A DNA stretch of 6,378 nucleotides from Bacillota bacterium (GTDB taxonomy: Bacteria; Bacillota_A; Clostridia; Lachnospirales; Lachnospiraceae), in contig JAEZSL010000115.1 of NCBI GenBank assembly GCA_023443925.1, forward strand, positions 1 through 6,378, read 5' to 3'. The position numbers were made by a program, and so were the translations under genes. Position 1 is the first letter of the stretch; the number at the start of each line of letters is the position of its first letter. This document shows, piece by piece, positions 1 to 6,290 of this stretch. The notes beneath the pieces are model-generated. The model was not told where the DNA came from and ran no database searches. It worked only from the letters and a program-made list of their open reading frames with translations.

Positions 1-696
1 CTCTTAACCATGGGTAACGCCGACAGAACGGAACCGGTTACCATGATCGGACCCAAGGGGCTGGAGCGGGTGGTAAATGCACTTCGTGTTATTGCCCCGG
101 AACTTCCTTTTGAGATTAATTTTATTGAGCTGTCCGGCCTTTCGGAGGAAATTCGAATAAATGGCTATGTAATCCAGGCTTTCAAAGTAAACCATAATGT
201 AACCTGCTACGGTTATAATGTTATCATTGAACGGGGCGGCAGGTTTTATGTTGAGAAAGCCAGTGAAAACCAGGTACCCCAGATGTACTGGAACAGACTT
301 CAGAAAGGGGAAACCATCCAGGCCGGTGAAATTACTTATACACCGGATATGGTTTTGGGACCTCCCAGAAAGGGTATAAAACTTACCTACTGTACGGATA
401 CCCGTCCTGTTACAGCTATTTCGGAGCATGCCAGGGAGGCGGATTTATTTATCTGTGAAGGAATGTATGGTGAAAAAGAGAAAGAAGACAAGGCAAAAGA
501 CCATAAGCATATGACATTTTACGAAGCTGCCAGCCTGGCTAAAACAGCTCAGGTTAAGGAAATGTGGCTGACTCATTACAGCCCGTCCCTGGTAAAGCCG
601 GAAGAATTTATGGAAGCTACCCGAGCTATTTTTCCGAATTCGAAAGCAGGAAAAGACCGCAAAAGTATCACACTTGAATTTAATCCGGAAGAATGA
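1..696 (+). CDS. rnz: Ribonuclease Z-like metallo-beta-lactamase protein, 5'-truncated by the window
   Basis: The frame is open from base 1 (Leu-Leu-Thr-Met-Gly-Asn) to TGA at 694-696. The ATG at 10 is probably an internal Met, because full-length RNase Z proteins are about 300 residues and this fragment has 231. The missing part should hold the HxHxDH zinc motif. RNase Z is a cytoplasmic zinc-dependent endonuclease that cuts tRNA precursors just after the discriminator base. Visible family features are a His in NHNVTCYGY (codon 193-195), the metal-bridging Asp in CTDTRP (397-399), the His of KHMT (508-510) and the His in LTHYS (574-576). These match the second-half metal and catalytic positions of the family. 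The segment before YWNRLQKGE replaces the more usual GRFD...GVPxGP wording, so this is a divergent member. No other gene lies immediately downstream, and transcription probably stops at the hairpin at 907-952. A different MBL-fold phosphodiesterase cannot be fully excluded without the N-terminus. Confidence 0.85.
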   Translation, partial: LLTMGNADRTEPVTMIGPKGLERVVNALRVIAPELPFEINFIELSGLSEEIRINGYVIQAFKVNHNVTCYGYNVIIERGGRFYVEKASENQVPQMYWNRLQKGETIQAGEITYTPDMVLGPPRKGIKLTYCTDTRPVTAISEHAREADLFICEGMYGEKEKEDKAKDHKHMTFYEAASLAKTAQVKEMWLTHYSPSLVKPEEFMEATRAIFPNSKAGKDRKSITLEFNPEE

Positions 697-729
697 TTCG
701 AAAGTTGTCAGGCGGCTGGTGATGCCATG

Positions 730-757
730 CTGTTTACTGTTTTGTTAACAGAAACAG
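730..757. repeat. Bulged inverted repeat downstream of rnz
   Basis: CTGTTT-a-CTGTT pairs with AACAG-AAACAG around a five-base loop (742-746), giving 11 base pairs with one bulged A. No T-tract follows, so it is unlikely to be an intrinsic terminator. It could be a 3'-end stabilising hairpin of the rnz transcript or a protein-binding dyad; nothing in the sequence decides between these. Confidence 0.4.
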
Positions 758-885
758 ATGGTGATTCAACTGCATTCTATGCACATTGATGCTTTGAAAC
801 AGGCGAATTCTGCAAATATTTTGGCTGCAGTGATAATAAATACTGCAAACGTGTTTCAATAGATTATAACTATAAGAAATATGAA

Positions 886-915
886 AACATGAATACGAAA
901 AACATAAATACGAAA
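886..915. repeat. Two-copy 15-bp tandem repeat
   Basis: AACATGAATACGAAA (886-900) is followed directly by AACATAAATACGAAA (901-915), a single mismatch. The second copy runs into the left arm of the terminator hairpin, so the arm sequence AATACGAAA occurs twice. This probably reflects local slippage duplication and has no evident function. Confidence 0.6.
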
Positions 916-952
916 AAACGGTATGACTAATCTCATACCGTTTTTTCGTATT
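907..952. terminator. Bidirectional intrinsic terminator between convergent genes
   Basis: A perfect 20-bp inverted repeat has arms at 907-926 and 933-952 around the six-base loop CTAATC. The core stem CGGTATGA/TCATACCG is flanked by six A on the left and six T on the right, so each strand yields a hairpin followed by a U-run. It lies between the rnz stop (694-696) and the glucosidase stop at 988, where the two convergent transcripts would meet. It therefore probably terminates both. Confidence 0.85.
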
Positions 953-987
953 GGAGCATTTAATCCGCTTCCGGCTCCTGGCAGGTT

Positions 988-3294
988 TTATTGGGTTTCC
1001 CCATTTATCTTATCCAAAAGCATTCGGATATCTTCTTCTTTAATGGTTCCGTTACCAAAACTAATCACAGCCCGCAGAGGCAGATTCTGAAACATTGCTG
1101 CCATCATCTCACGGGAGCCTTCTCCTAAGGCTTCCTCCATATCATCAGAACCGGTCTCAAAGCCCAAAGAATAACCGTCGATAACGGGCTTAATTATTTC
1201 ACTGGCTTTCGGATCTGTCATAATATCTCCAAAAGTACTGTTCAGGGTATATCTTTTGGGGATTAACGCCGTGGACATGAACTTAAGTTCCTTACTGCAG
1301 ACAATGTCCCGGGAGGATTTCCCGATAAGGATACCGTATTGGCCGGATTCGGCATGCCAGTCCTTTAGTTCGGTATTGTAGTAGGCAAAGGAGCGTTTAC
1401 CTAAAGTAAAAGTAACGGTTTTTGTCTCACCAGGTTCTAAATAAATCTTTTCGAAACCTTTCAACTCTTTTAAGGGCCGTATTACCTGGCTTTCTTTGGC
1501 TGAGATATAAAGTTGAACAATTTCCTTTCCGGGAACCATACCGGTATTGGTGATATCCACCGTCACCGTTACCGTATCCGTGTCGTTCACGGTTAACGGT
1601 GATTCAGAGTTAACCGCGGTATCACCAGCTTTATGAATCTGGAGGTTGGAATAAGCAAAGGATGTATAACTTAATCCAAAACCAAAGGGAAATAATACGT
1701 CCATTTTCTTTTTATCATAATAACGGTAACCCACGAAAATACCTTCCCGGTATTCAACTTTATCCTCTTCTCCGGGGAAATTCAGATAGGAAGGGTTATC
1801 TTCCAGCTTAACCGGGAAAGTTTCCGCAAGTTTTCCGCAAGGATTTGCATTGCCATATAAGATATCAACCGCAGCCAAACCTACTGCCTGGCCGCCTAAG
1901 TATACCTCAAGAATACCTTTTACTTTATCGGCCCAGGGCATTTCTACCGGTGAACCATTATGCAGTACAACAACGGTGTTAGGCTGGACCTGGCAGATCT
2001 TTTCGATAAGATGGTTCTGGCATTTCGGAAGGGACATATGGGTTCTGTCATAGCCTTCGGATTCAAAAGCATCCGGCAGGCCGGCAAAAATAACAGCAGT
2101 ACCGGCAGCTTTTGCAGCGTCAACAGCCTGTCTGATTAATTCTTCATCCAACACATCTTCATTCGTGTCATAACCTTGGGCGTATGTAACTTTTGCAATG
2201 GATTTTACCGCTTCCAGTGCATTGGTTGTCTTAAAGGAATTAATATGTGAACTGCCGCCGCCCTGATATCTTGGTTTCTCAGCAAATTTTCCGATAAATG
2301 CTACAGAAGTTTCCTTCTTTAACGGCAGAATTCCCTCGTTTTTTAAAAGCACCATGGATTCACATTCAATCTTATGAGCCAGCTTATGATGTCCTTCCTT
2401 ATCAAAGACTGTATTTTCCGTCCTATTTTCTATATATTGATAAAGAGTCTTAAGGATGCGTGTGGCAGCAGTGTCCAAGGCGGCTTCATCCAGAGTGCCA
2501 TCTTTCACAGCTTTTACAATCTTCGCGTCATTCATGCCTCTGGAGCCCGGCATTTCCAGATCGAGTCCTGCTTCTAATCCGATTACCCGGTCATTAACGG
2601 CACCCCAGTCACTGACAACAAAGCCGTCAAAATCCCATTCATTCCTTAAAACATCGGTTAAATAACGATGACTTTCAGAGACATATTCGCCGTTTACTCT
2701 ATTATAGGAACACATTACTGTCCAGGGCTTCCCGTTTTTAACGGCACCTTCAAAGGCAGCCAGGTATATTTCCCTTAAAGTTCGTTCATCCACCTCTGAA
2801 CTTACAGACATTCTCCTGTGTTCCTGGTTGTTGGCCAGATAATGTTTCAGACTGGTTCCCACCTGCTTACTCTGAACACCTTTAATATGGTTGGCTGCCA
2901 TTTCAGCAGCAAGGTAAGGGTCTTCAGAAAAATACTCAAAATTTCTGCCGCATAAGGGAGAACGTTTGATATTAGCGGCAGGGCCTAAGATAACAGCTAC
3001 ATTTTCTGCCTGGCATTCTTCACCCAGTGCTTCGCCCATGGTTTTTATCAGATCCCTGTCAAAGGAAGAGGCCACCGCACAACCGGCCGGGAAGCAGACT
3101 GCTTCAATGCTTGCACCTATTCCTAAATGATCTCCGTCCGACTTTTGCTTTCTGAGCCCATGAGGTCCGTCACTCAGCATAACGGAGGGGATATTTAAAC
3201 GCTCAACCGCCTTGGTTAACCAAAAGTCAAGCCCGGAACATAAACCTGCTTTTTCTTCCAAGGTCATTTGTGATACCAAACTACTAATATTCAT
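988..3294 (-). CDS. bglB: Glycoside hydrolase family 3 beta-glucosidase (BglB type), cytoplasmic
   Basis: This 768-residue protein hydrolyses terminal beta-D-glucosides (cellobiose, cello-oligosaccharides or related substrates) with retention. The GH3 barrel covers about residues 1-290, with SDGPHG (41-46), GRNFEYFSEDP (116-126), KH (150-151) and the nucleophile Asp229 in VVSDWG. The GH3 C-terminal sandwich covers about 313-545, with ESEGYDR (411-417; Glu413 is the likely acid/base) and FPFGFGLSY (535-543). A fibronectin-III-like domain follows at about 577-660, then a roughly 105-residue tail. There is no signal peptide or membrane segment, so substrates must be imported. Length matches Clostridium thermocellum BglB (about 755). 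The ATG at 3294 is supported by GAAAGGAG (3303-3310 on the minus strand) eight bases upstream. The gene appears monocistronic, ends at the shared terminator, and has a candidate promoter at 3369-3377. Exact sugar specificity (glucosidase versus xylosidase) cannot be read from sequence alone. Confidence 0.93.
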   Translation of the reverse strand: MNISSLVSQMTLEEKAGLCSGLDFWLTKAVERLNIPSVMLSDGPHGLRKQKSDGDHLGIGASIEAVCFPAGCAVASSFDRDLIKTMGEALGEECQAENVAVILGPAANIKRSPLCGRNFEYFSEDPYLAAEMAANHIKGVQSKQVGTSLKHYLANNQEHRRMSVSSEVDERTLREIYLAAFEGAVKNGKPWTVMCSYNRVNGEYVSESHRYLTDVLRNEWDFDGFVVSDWGAVNDRVIGLEAGLDLEMPGSRGMNDAKIVKAVKDGTLDEAALDTAATRILKTLYQYIENRTENTVFDKEGHHKLAHKIECESMVLLKNEGILPLKKETSVAFIGKFAEKPRYQGGGSSHINSFKTTNALEAVKSIAKVTYAQGYDTNEDVLDEELIRQAVDAAKAAGTAVIFAGLPDAFESEGYDRTHMSLPKCQNHLIEKICQVQPNTVVVLHNGSPVEMPWADKVKGILEVYLGGQAVGLAAVDILYGNANPCGKLAETFPVKLEDNPSYLNFPGEEDKVEYREGIFVGYRYYDKKKMDVLFPFGFGLSYTSFAYSNLQIHKAGDTAVNSESPLTVNDTDTVTVTVDITNTGMVPGKEIVQLYISAKESQVIRPLKELKGFEKIYLEPGETKTVTFTLGKRSFAYYNTELKDWHAESGQYGILIGKSSRDIVCSKELKFMSTALIPKRYTLNSTFGDIMTDPKASEIIKPVIDGYSLGFETGSDDMEEALGEGSREMMAAMFQNLPLRAVISFGNGTIKEEDIRMLLDKINGETQ

Positions 3295-3368
3295 TTACAA
3301 TACTCCTTTCATAATTAACTTACACTCAGATCTTTACATTAGGTAATTGCAAAACCAAATAGCTTTCC

Positions 3369-3377
3369 AATATACCA
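3369..3377 (-). promoter_or_regulatory. Candidate extended -10 promoter for the GH3 gene
   Basis: On the minus strand TGG-TATATT fits an extended -10 element (TGn plus TATAAT with one mismatch). Transcription would start near 3362 and give a 5' leader of about 68 bases before the ATG at 3294. No good -35 hexamer sits 16-18 bases upstream (TAACCG at spacing 17). That suits an extended -10 promoter but leaves the call tentative. The dyad at 3382-3399 lies over the spacer and -35 position, as expected for a regulated promoter. Confidence 0.35.
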
Positions 3378-3381
3378 TAAA

Positions 3382-3399
3382 GGTTAACAGCCGGTTACC
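3382..3399. promoter_or_regulatory. Operator-like dyad upstream of the GH3 gene
   Basis: TAAC-AGCCG-GTTA (3385-3397) is a perfect 4-bp dyad around five bases, within the near direct repeat GGTTAAC/GGTTACC (3382-3388 and 3393-3399). It overlaps where the -35 region of the candidate promoter would fall. A central CG flanked by AA and TT is loosely LacI/CcpA-like, but the spacing does not match the usual catabolite-response consensus, so no regulator can be named. Confidence 0.3.
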
Positions 3400-4004
3400 A
3401 GCCTCAGCTGCCAAAAGGACAAGCTTTTGCTCTGAAATTGTATTAACTACATGGTAAATATATATAACGGTGGTGTTTTGCAATTTCCTGTTTGCTTATC
3501 TAATTACGCTTCAAAGTTAATTTTTGTAATCTCATATAATCCATTATAAGGCAAAAACAATAAGAAATCCATAAAAAATAAATAAAATATGTAAAAAATA
3601 GATAGATTGAACATGCAACCACTTGTAGGTTTGTAATAATTGAGAAAAATACAACAAAATATTAATAATAACAATGTATAAATTGTATAATATGCATGAG
3701 AAAAGAAAAGCTGTAATAAATAGTATAGTTAAAACAACCTTACAGTTAGCAGATTAACCGAAAACAGGATAGTAAAATCTACACCGAGCTGAAAACCAGC
3801 TTACGAACAGCATATACATCGTACGGTTTCTGGCGAATGAATCGGTAAACAGAATTCGCATTTCTTCAGGCGGCGGACAGAATAGAATGGGGATACGGAA
3901 AATAAATAAAAAATAAATTATGTTATTTGATACAGTCTTTATTGTAAGACTAAGTACACGGTAATACTTAAATAAAAAATATTAAGAAAAAATATAGAAA
4001 AGTA

Positions 4005-4033
4005 TTGCAGTAAACAGGGTAAAAGGTTAAGAT
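4005..4033 (+). promoter_or_regulatory. Weak candidate promoter for tsaD-ispD
   Basis: TTGCAG (4005-4010) and TAAGAT (4028-4033) are separated by 17 bases, a sigma-A-like arrangement with 3/6 and 4/6 consensus matches. Transcription would begin near 4040, just before the strong hairpin at 4046-4079, leaving a leader of about 150 bases before the tsaD start. Other promoters further upstream in the AT-rich stretch are equally possible. Confidence 0.25.
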
Positions 4034-4045
4034 TGTATATGGAGA

Positions 4046-4079
4046 TACCTCAGACTGGTTATATAATCAGTCTGAGGTA
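4046..4079. promoter_or_regulatory. Strong 15-bp hairpin or operator palindrome upstream of tsaD
   Basis: The arms 4046-4060 and 4065-4079 pair along 15 positions (one G-T wobble, the outer 12 perfect, TACCTCAGACTG) around the loop ATAT. No T-run follows on either strand, so it is not a standard intrinsic terminator. It may be a 5' stabilising hairpin of the tsaD mRNA or a binding site for a dimeric regulator. A TATAAT hexamer (4062-4067) lies at its centre, though without a recognisable -35 at the right distance. Confidence 0.55.
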
Positions 4080-4095
4080 AAGTTAATTTAAGAGA

Positions 4096-4108
4096 ACCGC
4101 CAGGCGGT
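4096..4108. repeat. Short GC-rich palindrome in the tsaD leader
   Basis: ACCGCC-A-GGCGGT is a perfect 6-bp dyad around a single base, standing out in AT-rich DNA. A one-base loop is too tight for RNA, so in RNA the stem would open to about 5 bp or less; as DNA it is a compact dyad. Function unknown. Confidence 0.4.
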
Positions 4109-4177
4109 AACAAACAGAGGGTTTTCATATAGGGGAAAATCAGGCAAAGTCAGCCCACAGGCTAAAGGTATACGGTA

Positions 4178-4183
4178 GAGAGG
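4178..4183 (+). promoter_or_regulatory. Ribosome binding site fixing the tsaD start at 4191
   Basis: GAGAGG lies seven bases before the ATG at 4191. The only other early in-frame ATG (4308, just ahead of the conserved domain) has no purine-rich ribosome site before it. This site is the main support for the extended N-terminus of TsaD. Confidence 0.65.
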
Positions 4184-4190
4184 ATAAAGG

Positions 4191-5342
4191 ATGGTAAAAG
4201 AAAGATTAAAAGAAGAATTATCTGAAAGTGATAAATTAGAAAATGTAATAGCAGATCAGGATATAAATAACAATGCATCAGCAAAAGACGATTTAAAATC
4301 TGCTTCAATGAATAAAGCTGCTGACAAAGATATATTAATTCTCGCAATTGAATCCTCCTGTGATGAGACTTCGGCAGCGGTTGTTAAAAACGGAAGGACG
4401 GTTTTATCCAATGTAATTTCTTCGCAAATAGATCTTCATACACTTTACGGAGGGGTAGTCCCCGAAATTGCTTCCAGAAAGCACATAGAAAAAATAAATC
4501 AGGTAATTAAAGAAGCACTGTCGGAAGCAGGGGTGACACTGCCGGAAGTGGATGCAATCGGGGTTACTTATGGACCGGGATTAGTCGGTGCGCTTTTAGT
4601 AGGGGTGGCGGAAGCGAAAGCAATTAGTTACGCTTCCGGAAAACCGTTAATTGGTGTACATCATATTGAAGGCCATGTATCTGCCAATTTTATAGAAAAC
4701 AAGGACTTGGAACCTCCGTTTCTTTGCCTGATTGTATCAGGGGGACATACCCATCTGGTAATCGTTAAAGAATACGGCCAGTATGAGATCATAGGAAGGA
4801 CCAGAGATGATGCAGCCGGTGAGGCCTTTGATAAAGTTGCAAGGGCAATCGGACTTGGTTACCCCGGCGGTCCTAAGGTAGATAAATTAGCCAGGGAAGG
4901 CAATAAACATGCAATAGAATTTCCAAGAGCAAATATTGAAGGCTTCCCTTTTGATTTTAGTTTCAGCGGAGTAAAATCAGCTGTACTGAATCATCTTAAT
5001 TCCTGTGCCATGAAAAATGAGGCGGTTAATAAGGCAGATATTGCAGCTTCCTTTCAGGAGGCAGTAGTGGACGCGCTGGTGACGAAGACGGTGGCTGCCG
5101 CAGAAAAGTATCATATGAACAAGGTTGCAATCGCAGGAGGTGTGGCGGCGAATTCAGCTTTAAGGCAGGCTATGGATGAGGCATGCAGGAAAAAGGGTAT
5201 ACAATTATTTTATCCTTCACCTGTACTGTGTACCGATAATGCAGCCATGATAGGTACCGCGGCATATTACGAATATTTAAACGGAACCAGGCATGGACTG
5301 GATCTTAATGCCATCCCCAATCTTAAGATTGGCCAGAGATAA
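4191..5342 (+). CDS. tsaD: tRNA N6-adenosine threonylcarbamoyltransferase TsaD
   Basis: TsaD transfers the threonylcarbamoyl group from threonylcarbamoyl-AMP to A37 of tRNAs that read ANN codons, working in the cytoplasm with TsaB and TsaE. The protein has 383 residues; the family norm is about 340. The conserved ASKHA-fold domain starts at [12 protein letters not shown] (50-61). Metal-binding residues are His158 and His162 in HHIEGH and Asp349 in CTDNAAM. Other hallmarks are [12 protein letters not shown] (127-138), SGGHTHL (183-189), [10 protein letters not shown] (206-215), FSFSGVKSA (257-264) and [12 protein letters not shown] (314-325). Residues 1-46 form a charged, low-complexity extension rich in K, D, E, N, S and A that TsaD normally lacks; the conserved part alone is of normal length. 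No tsaB, tsaE or rimI precedes it within at least 0.9 kb, although these often adjoin tsaD in clostridia. ispD follows after 49 bases, probably in one transcript. Confidence 0.96.
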   Translation: MVKERLKEELSESDKLENVIADQDINNNASAKDDLKSASMNKAADKDILILAIESSCDETSAAVVKNGRTVLSNVISSQIDLHTLYGGVVPEIASRKHIEKINQVIKEALSEAGVTLPEVDAIGVTYGPGLVGALLVGVAEAKAISYASGKPLIGVHHIEGHVSANFIENKDLEPPFLCLIVSGGHTHLVIVKEYGQYEIIGRTRDDAAGEAFDKVARAIGLGYPGGPKVDKLAREGNKHAIEFPRANIEGFPFDFSFSGVKSAVLNHLNSCAMKNEAVNKADIAASFQEAVVDALVTKTVAAAEKYHMNKVAIAGGVAANSALRQAMDEACRKKGIQLFYPSPVLCTDNAAMIGTAAYYEYLNGTRHGLDLNAIPNLKIGQR

Positions 5343-5391
5343 GAGCAGACGCCGCTGTTTTACAAAGAAATGCTGAAAGGTATGTATATTG

Positions 5392-6168
5392 ATGAAAAAT
5401 AAAAAGACCACTGCAATTATTCTGGCAGCAGGAGCCGGAAGACGTATGCAGAGCAGTATTGCTAAACAATACCTTCTATTAGGAGGAAAACCCATCCTTT
5501 ATTATTCCCTGAAGGCATTTGAGGAGAGTACTGTGGATGAAATCATTTTAGTTGTAGGTAAGAATGATATTAATTACTGCAAAGAAAATATTGTAGAGGA
5601 ATATAACTTTAAAAAGGTGGTTCAGATAGTAGAAGGCGGCAAAGAGAGATATCATTCAGTTTACAATGGTCTGAAAAATATCAGTTCCGCCGATCAAGTA
5701 CTGATTCACGATGGCGCAAGACCTTTTGTCACCGTTGACATCATTGAAAATGCAGTTTATAATCTACAATTCAGTGATGCCTGTGTGGTTGGCGTACCAA
5801 TGAAAGATACAATTAAGCTGGTAAGCAAAGAAGGCATTGTTCAGGAGACACCGGACCGTGACAGAGTATGGTCGGTTCAAACACCCCAGGCATTTTCTTA
5901 CGATATAATCATGAAAGCCTACTGCATGATAATGGATGAAAAGGCTTATACTAGAGAAAAGGCTTCTAAACCGGATGCAATTAAGGACAAGCCTATTGAA
6001 GACAGGCATAAAGAAAGTGGTGAAATTCATATAACGGATGATGCCATGGTAGTTGAGTATTCTCTTAGCTATCCGGTAAAGATGATTATGGGTAATTATA
6101 GCAATATAAAAATAACTACTCCTGAGGATATTTTAATAGGGGAAGCCTTATTAAAAGGTTTGATTTAA
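5392..6168 (+). CDS. ispD: 2-C-methyl-D-erythritol 4-phosphate cytidylyltransferase IspD
   Basis: IspD joins CTP and 2-C-methyl-D-erythritol 4-phosphate to give CDP-methylerythritol and pyrophosphate, the third step of the MEP isoprenoid pathway, in the cytoplasm. From the ATG at 5392 the protein has 258 residues; about 230 is usual. Family motifs are LAAGAGRRM (11-19), KQYLLLGGKP (25-34, nucleotide-binding Lys25), HDGARPFV (106-113), VPMKDTIK (135-142), DRDRVWSVQTPQAF (155-168) and TDDA with NIKITTPED (215-218, 238-246). The usual Pro before KQY is Ala24. About 26 extra residues lie between TPQAF and TDDA. AAAGG at 5376-5380 is eight bases from a TTG at 5389 and eleven from the ATG at 5392, so either may start translation, changing the protein by one residue. 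It lies 49 bases after tsaD with no terminator between and is probably cotranscribed. Confidence 0.95.
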   Translation: MKNKKTTAIILAAGAGRRMQSSIAKQYLLLGGKPILYYSLKAFEESTVDEIILVVGKNDINYCKENIVEEYNFKKVVQIVEGGKERYHSVYNGLKNISSADQVLIHDGARPFVTVDIIENAVYNLQFSDACVVGVPMKDTIKLVSKEGIVQETPDRDRVWSVQTPQAFSYDIIMKAYCMIMDEKAYTREKASKPDAIKDKPIEDRHKESGEIHITDDAMVVEYSLSYPVKMIMGNYSNIKITTPEDILIGEALLKGLI

Positions 6169-6186
6169 AGCATTTATAAGCTTTTT
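6167..6186 (+). terminator. Weak possible terminator after ispD
   Basis: AAAGC (6167-6171) pairs with GCTTT (6180-6184) around an eight-base loop, and a five-T run covers 6182-6186. The stem is only 5 bp and AT-rich and overlaps the stop codon, so termination would be inefficient. A second, imperfect hairpin with a C(TTCG)G loop (6181-6201) follows but has no T-run. The operon may read through toward the tRNA gene. Confidence 0.25.
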
Positions 6187-6217
6187 GGCCTTCGGTAAAA
6201 GAAGTTGATTTAATACC

Positions 6218-6246
6218 AAAAAAAGAAACAAAAAAAACTAAAAAAA
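6218..6246 (+). promoter_or_regulatory. Phased A-tracts (UP-element-like) upstream of the tRNA promoter
   Basis: Runs of seven, eight and seven A at 6218-6224, 6230-6237 and 6240-6246 have centres about 10-12 bases apart, close to one helical turn. They lie 16-44 bases upstream of the -35 hexamer. Such tracts are typically bent and can contact the RNA polymerase alpha subunit, raising stable-RNA promoter output. The role here is inferred from position and sequence. Confidence 0.5.
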
Positions 6247-6261
6247 GTTAAATAAAAGTGC

Positions 6262-6290
6262 TTGACATATTAAATAAGGTTTGCTATACT
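6262..6290 (+). promoter_or_regulatory. Strong sigma-A promoter of the tRNA-Ser gene
   Basis: The -35 is a perfect TTGACA (6262-6267) and the -10 is TATACT (6285-6290, one mismatch), with the ideal 17-base spacer. Transcription should start near 6297, only about nine bases before the mature tRNA 5' end at 6306, leaving a very short leader for RNase P to remove. Confidence 0.9.

Larger units (their letters stand above)
3341..3489. repeat. Widely spaced 15-bp inverted repeat flanking the GH3 promoter
   Basis: AGGTAATTGCAAAAC at 3341-3355 is matched in inverted orientation at 3475-3489, whose reverse complement is AGGAAATTGCAAAAC. That is 14 of 15 identical, with an 11-bp perfect core. The arms are about 134 bp centre to centre and bracket the candidate glucosidase promoter. 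They could be paired operator sites allowing DNA looping, or the ends of a small decayed element. I do not see a target-site duplication that would favour the second reading. Confidence 0.5.
3490..4190. other. Long AT-rich intergenic region upstream of tsaD, no gene recognised
   Basis: Nothing longer than a dozen or so codons with a plausible ribosome site is visible here on either strand. Positions 3500-3700 are extremely AT-rich and contain several TATAAT-like hexamers (3535-3540, 3686-3691) without a matching -35. Positions 3700-3900 are less AT-rich and hold short stems: CTGTAA/TTACAG (3711-3716 with 3740-3745), AGCTG/CAGCT (3787-3791 with 3797-3801) and GCGAAT/ATTCGC (3833-3838 with 3854-3859). 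AGTCTT/AAGACT follows at 3934-3939 with 3946-3951. Positions 4005-4190 look like the tsaD leader. I checked by eye for T-box, tmRNA, SRP RNA, RNase P and common metabolite riboswitch signatures and saw none that is complete. Confidence 0.6.

Noticed and set aside
4..429. Minus-strand open frame of 141 codons opposite rnz
   Set aside because: It is antisense to a clearly conserved protein, has no recognisable motifs and no supporting start signals. Shadow frame.
758..862. A 34-codon frame (MVIQLHSMHIDALKQ...) after rnz, with faint resemblance to YjfB-type small motility proteins
   Set aside because: No ribosome binding site precedes either ATG, it is short, and the resemblance is limited to scattered hydrophobic positions. 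Probably chance.
1850..2665. Several plus-strand frames of 67-69 codons inside the GH3 gene
   Set aside because: All lie antisense to a well-conserved enzyme and lack family resemblance or ribosome sites.
3295..3490. Catabolite-response (CcpA cre) site upstream of the glucosidase
   Set aside because: I looked for the usual TGWAANCGNTNWCA pattern. The closest match (3382-3400, minus strand) has the wrong spacing, so I list it only as a generic dyad.
3700..4190. T-box, tmRNA, SRP RNA, 6S RNA or TPP/FMN/SAM riboswitch
   Set aside because: None of the diagnostic conserved blocks of these families is visible in order on either strand.
5382..5402. ATG at 5382 as the ispD start
   Set aside because: It is out of frame with ispD and reaches a stop after six codons. 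AAAGG is also too close to it. TTG 5389 or ATG 5392 is in frame.
5764..6030. Minus-strand frame of 88 codons opposite ispD
   Set aside because: Shadow of ispD, with no motif or start signal.
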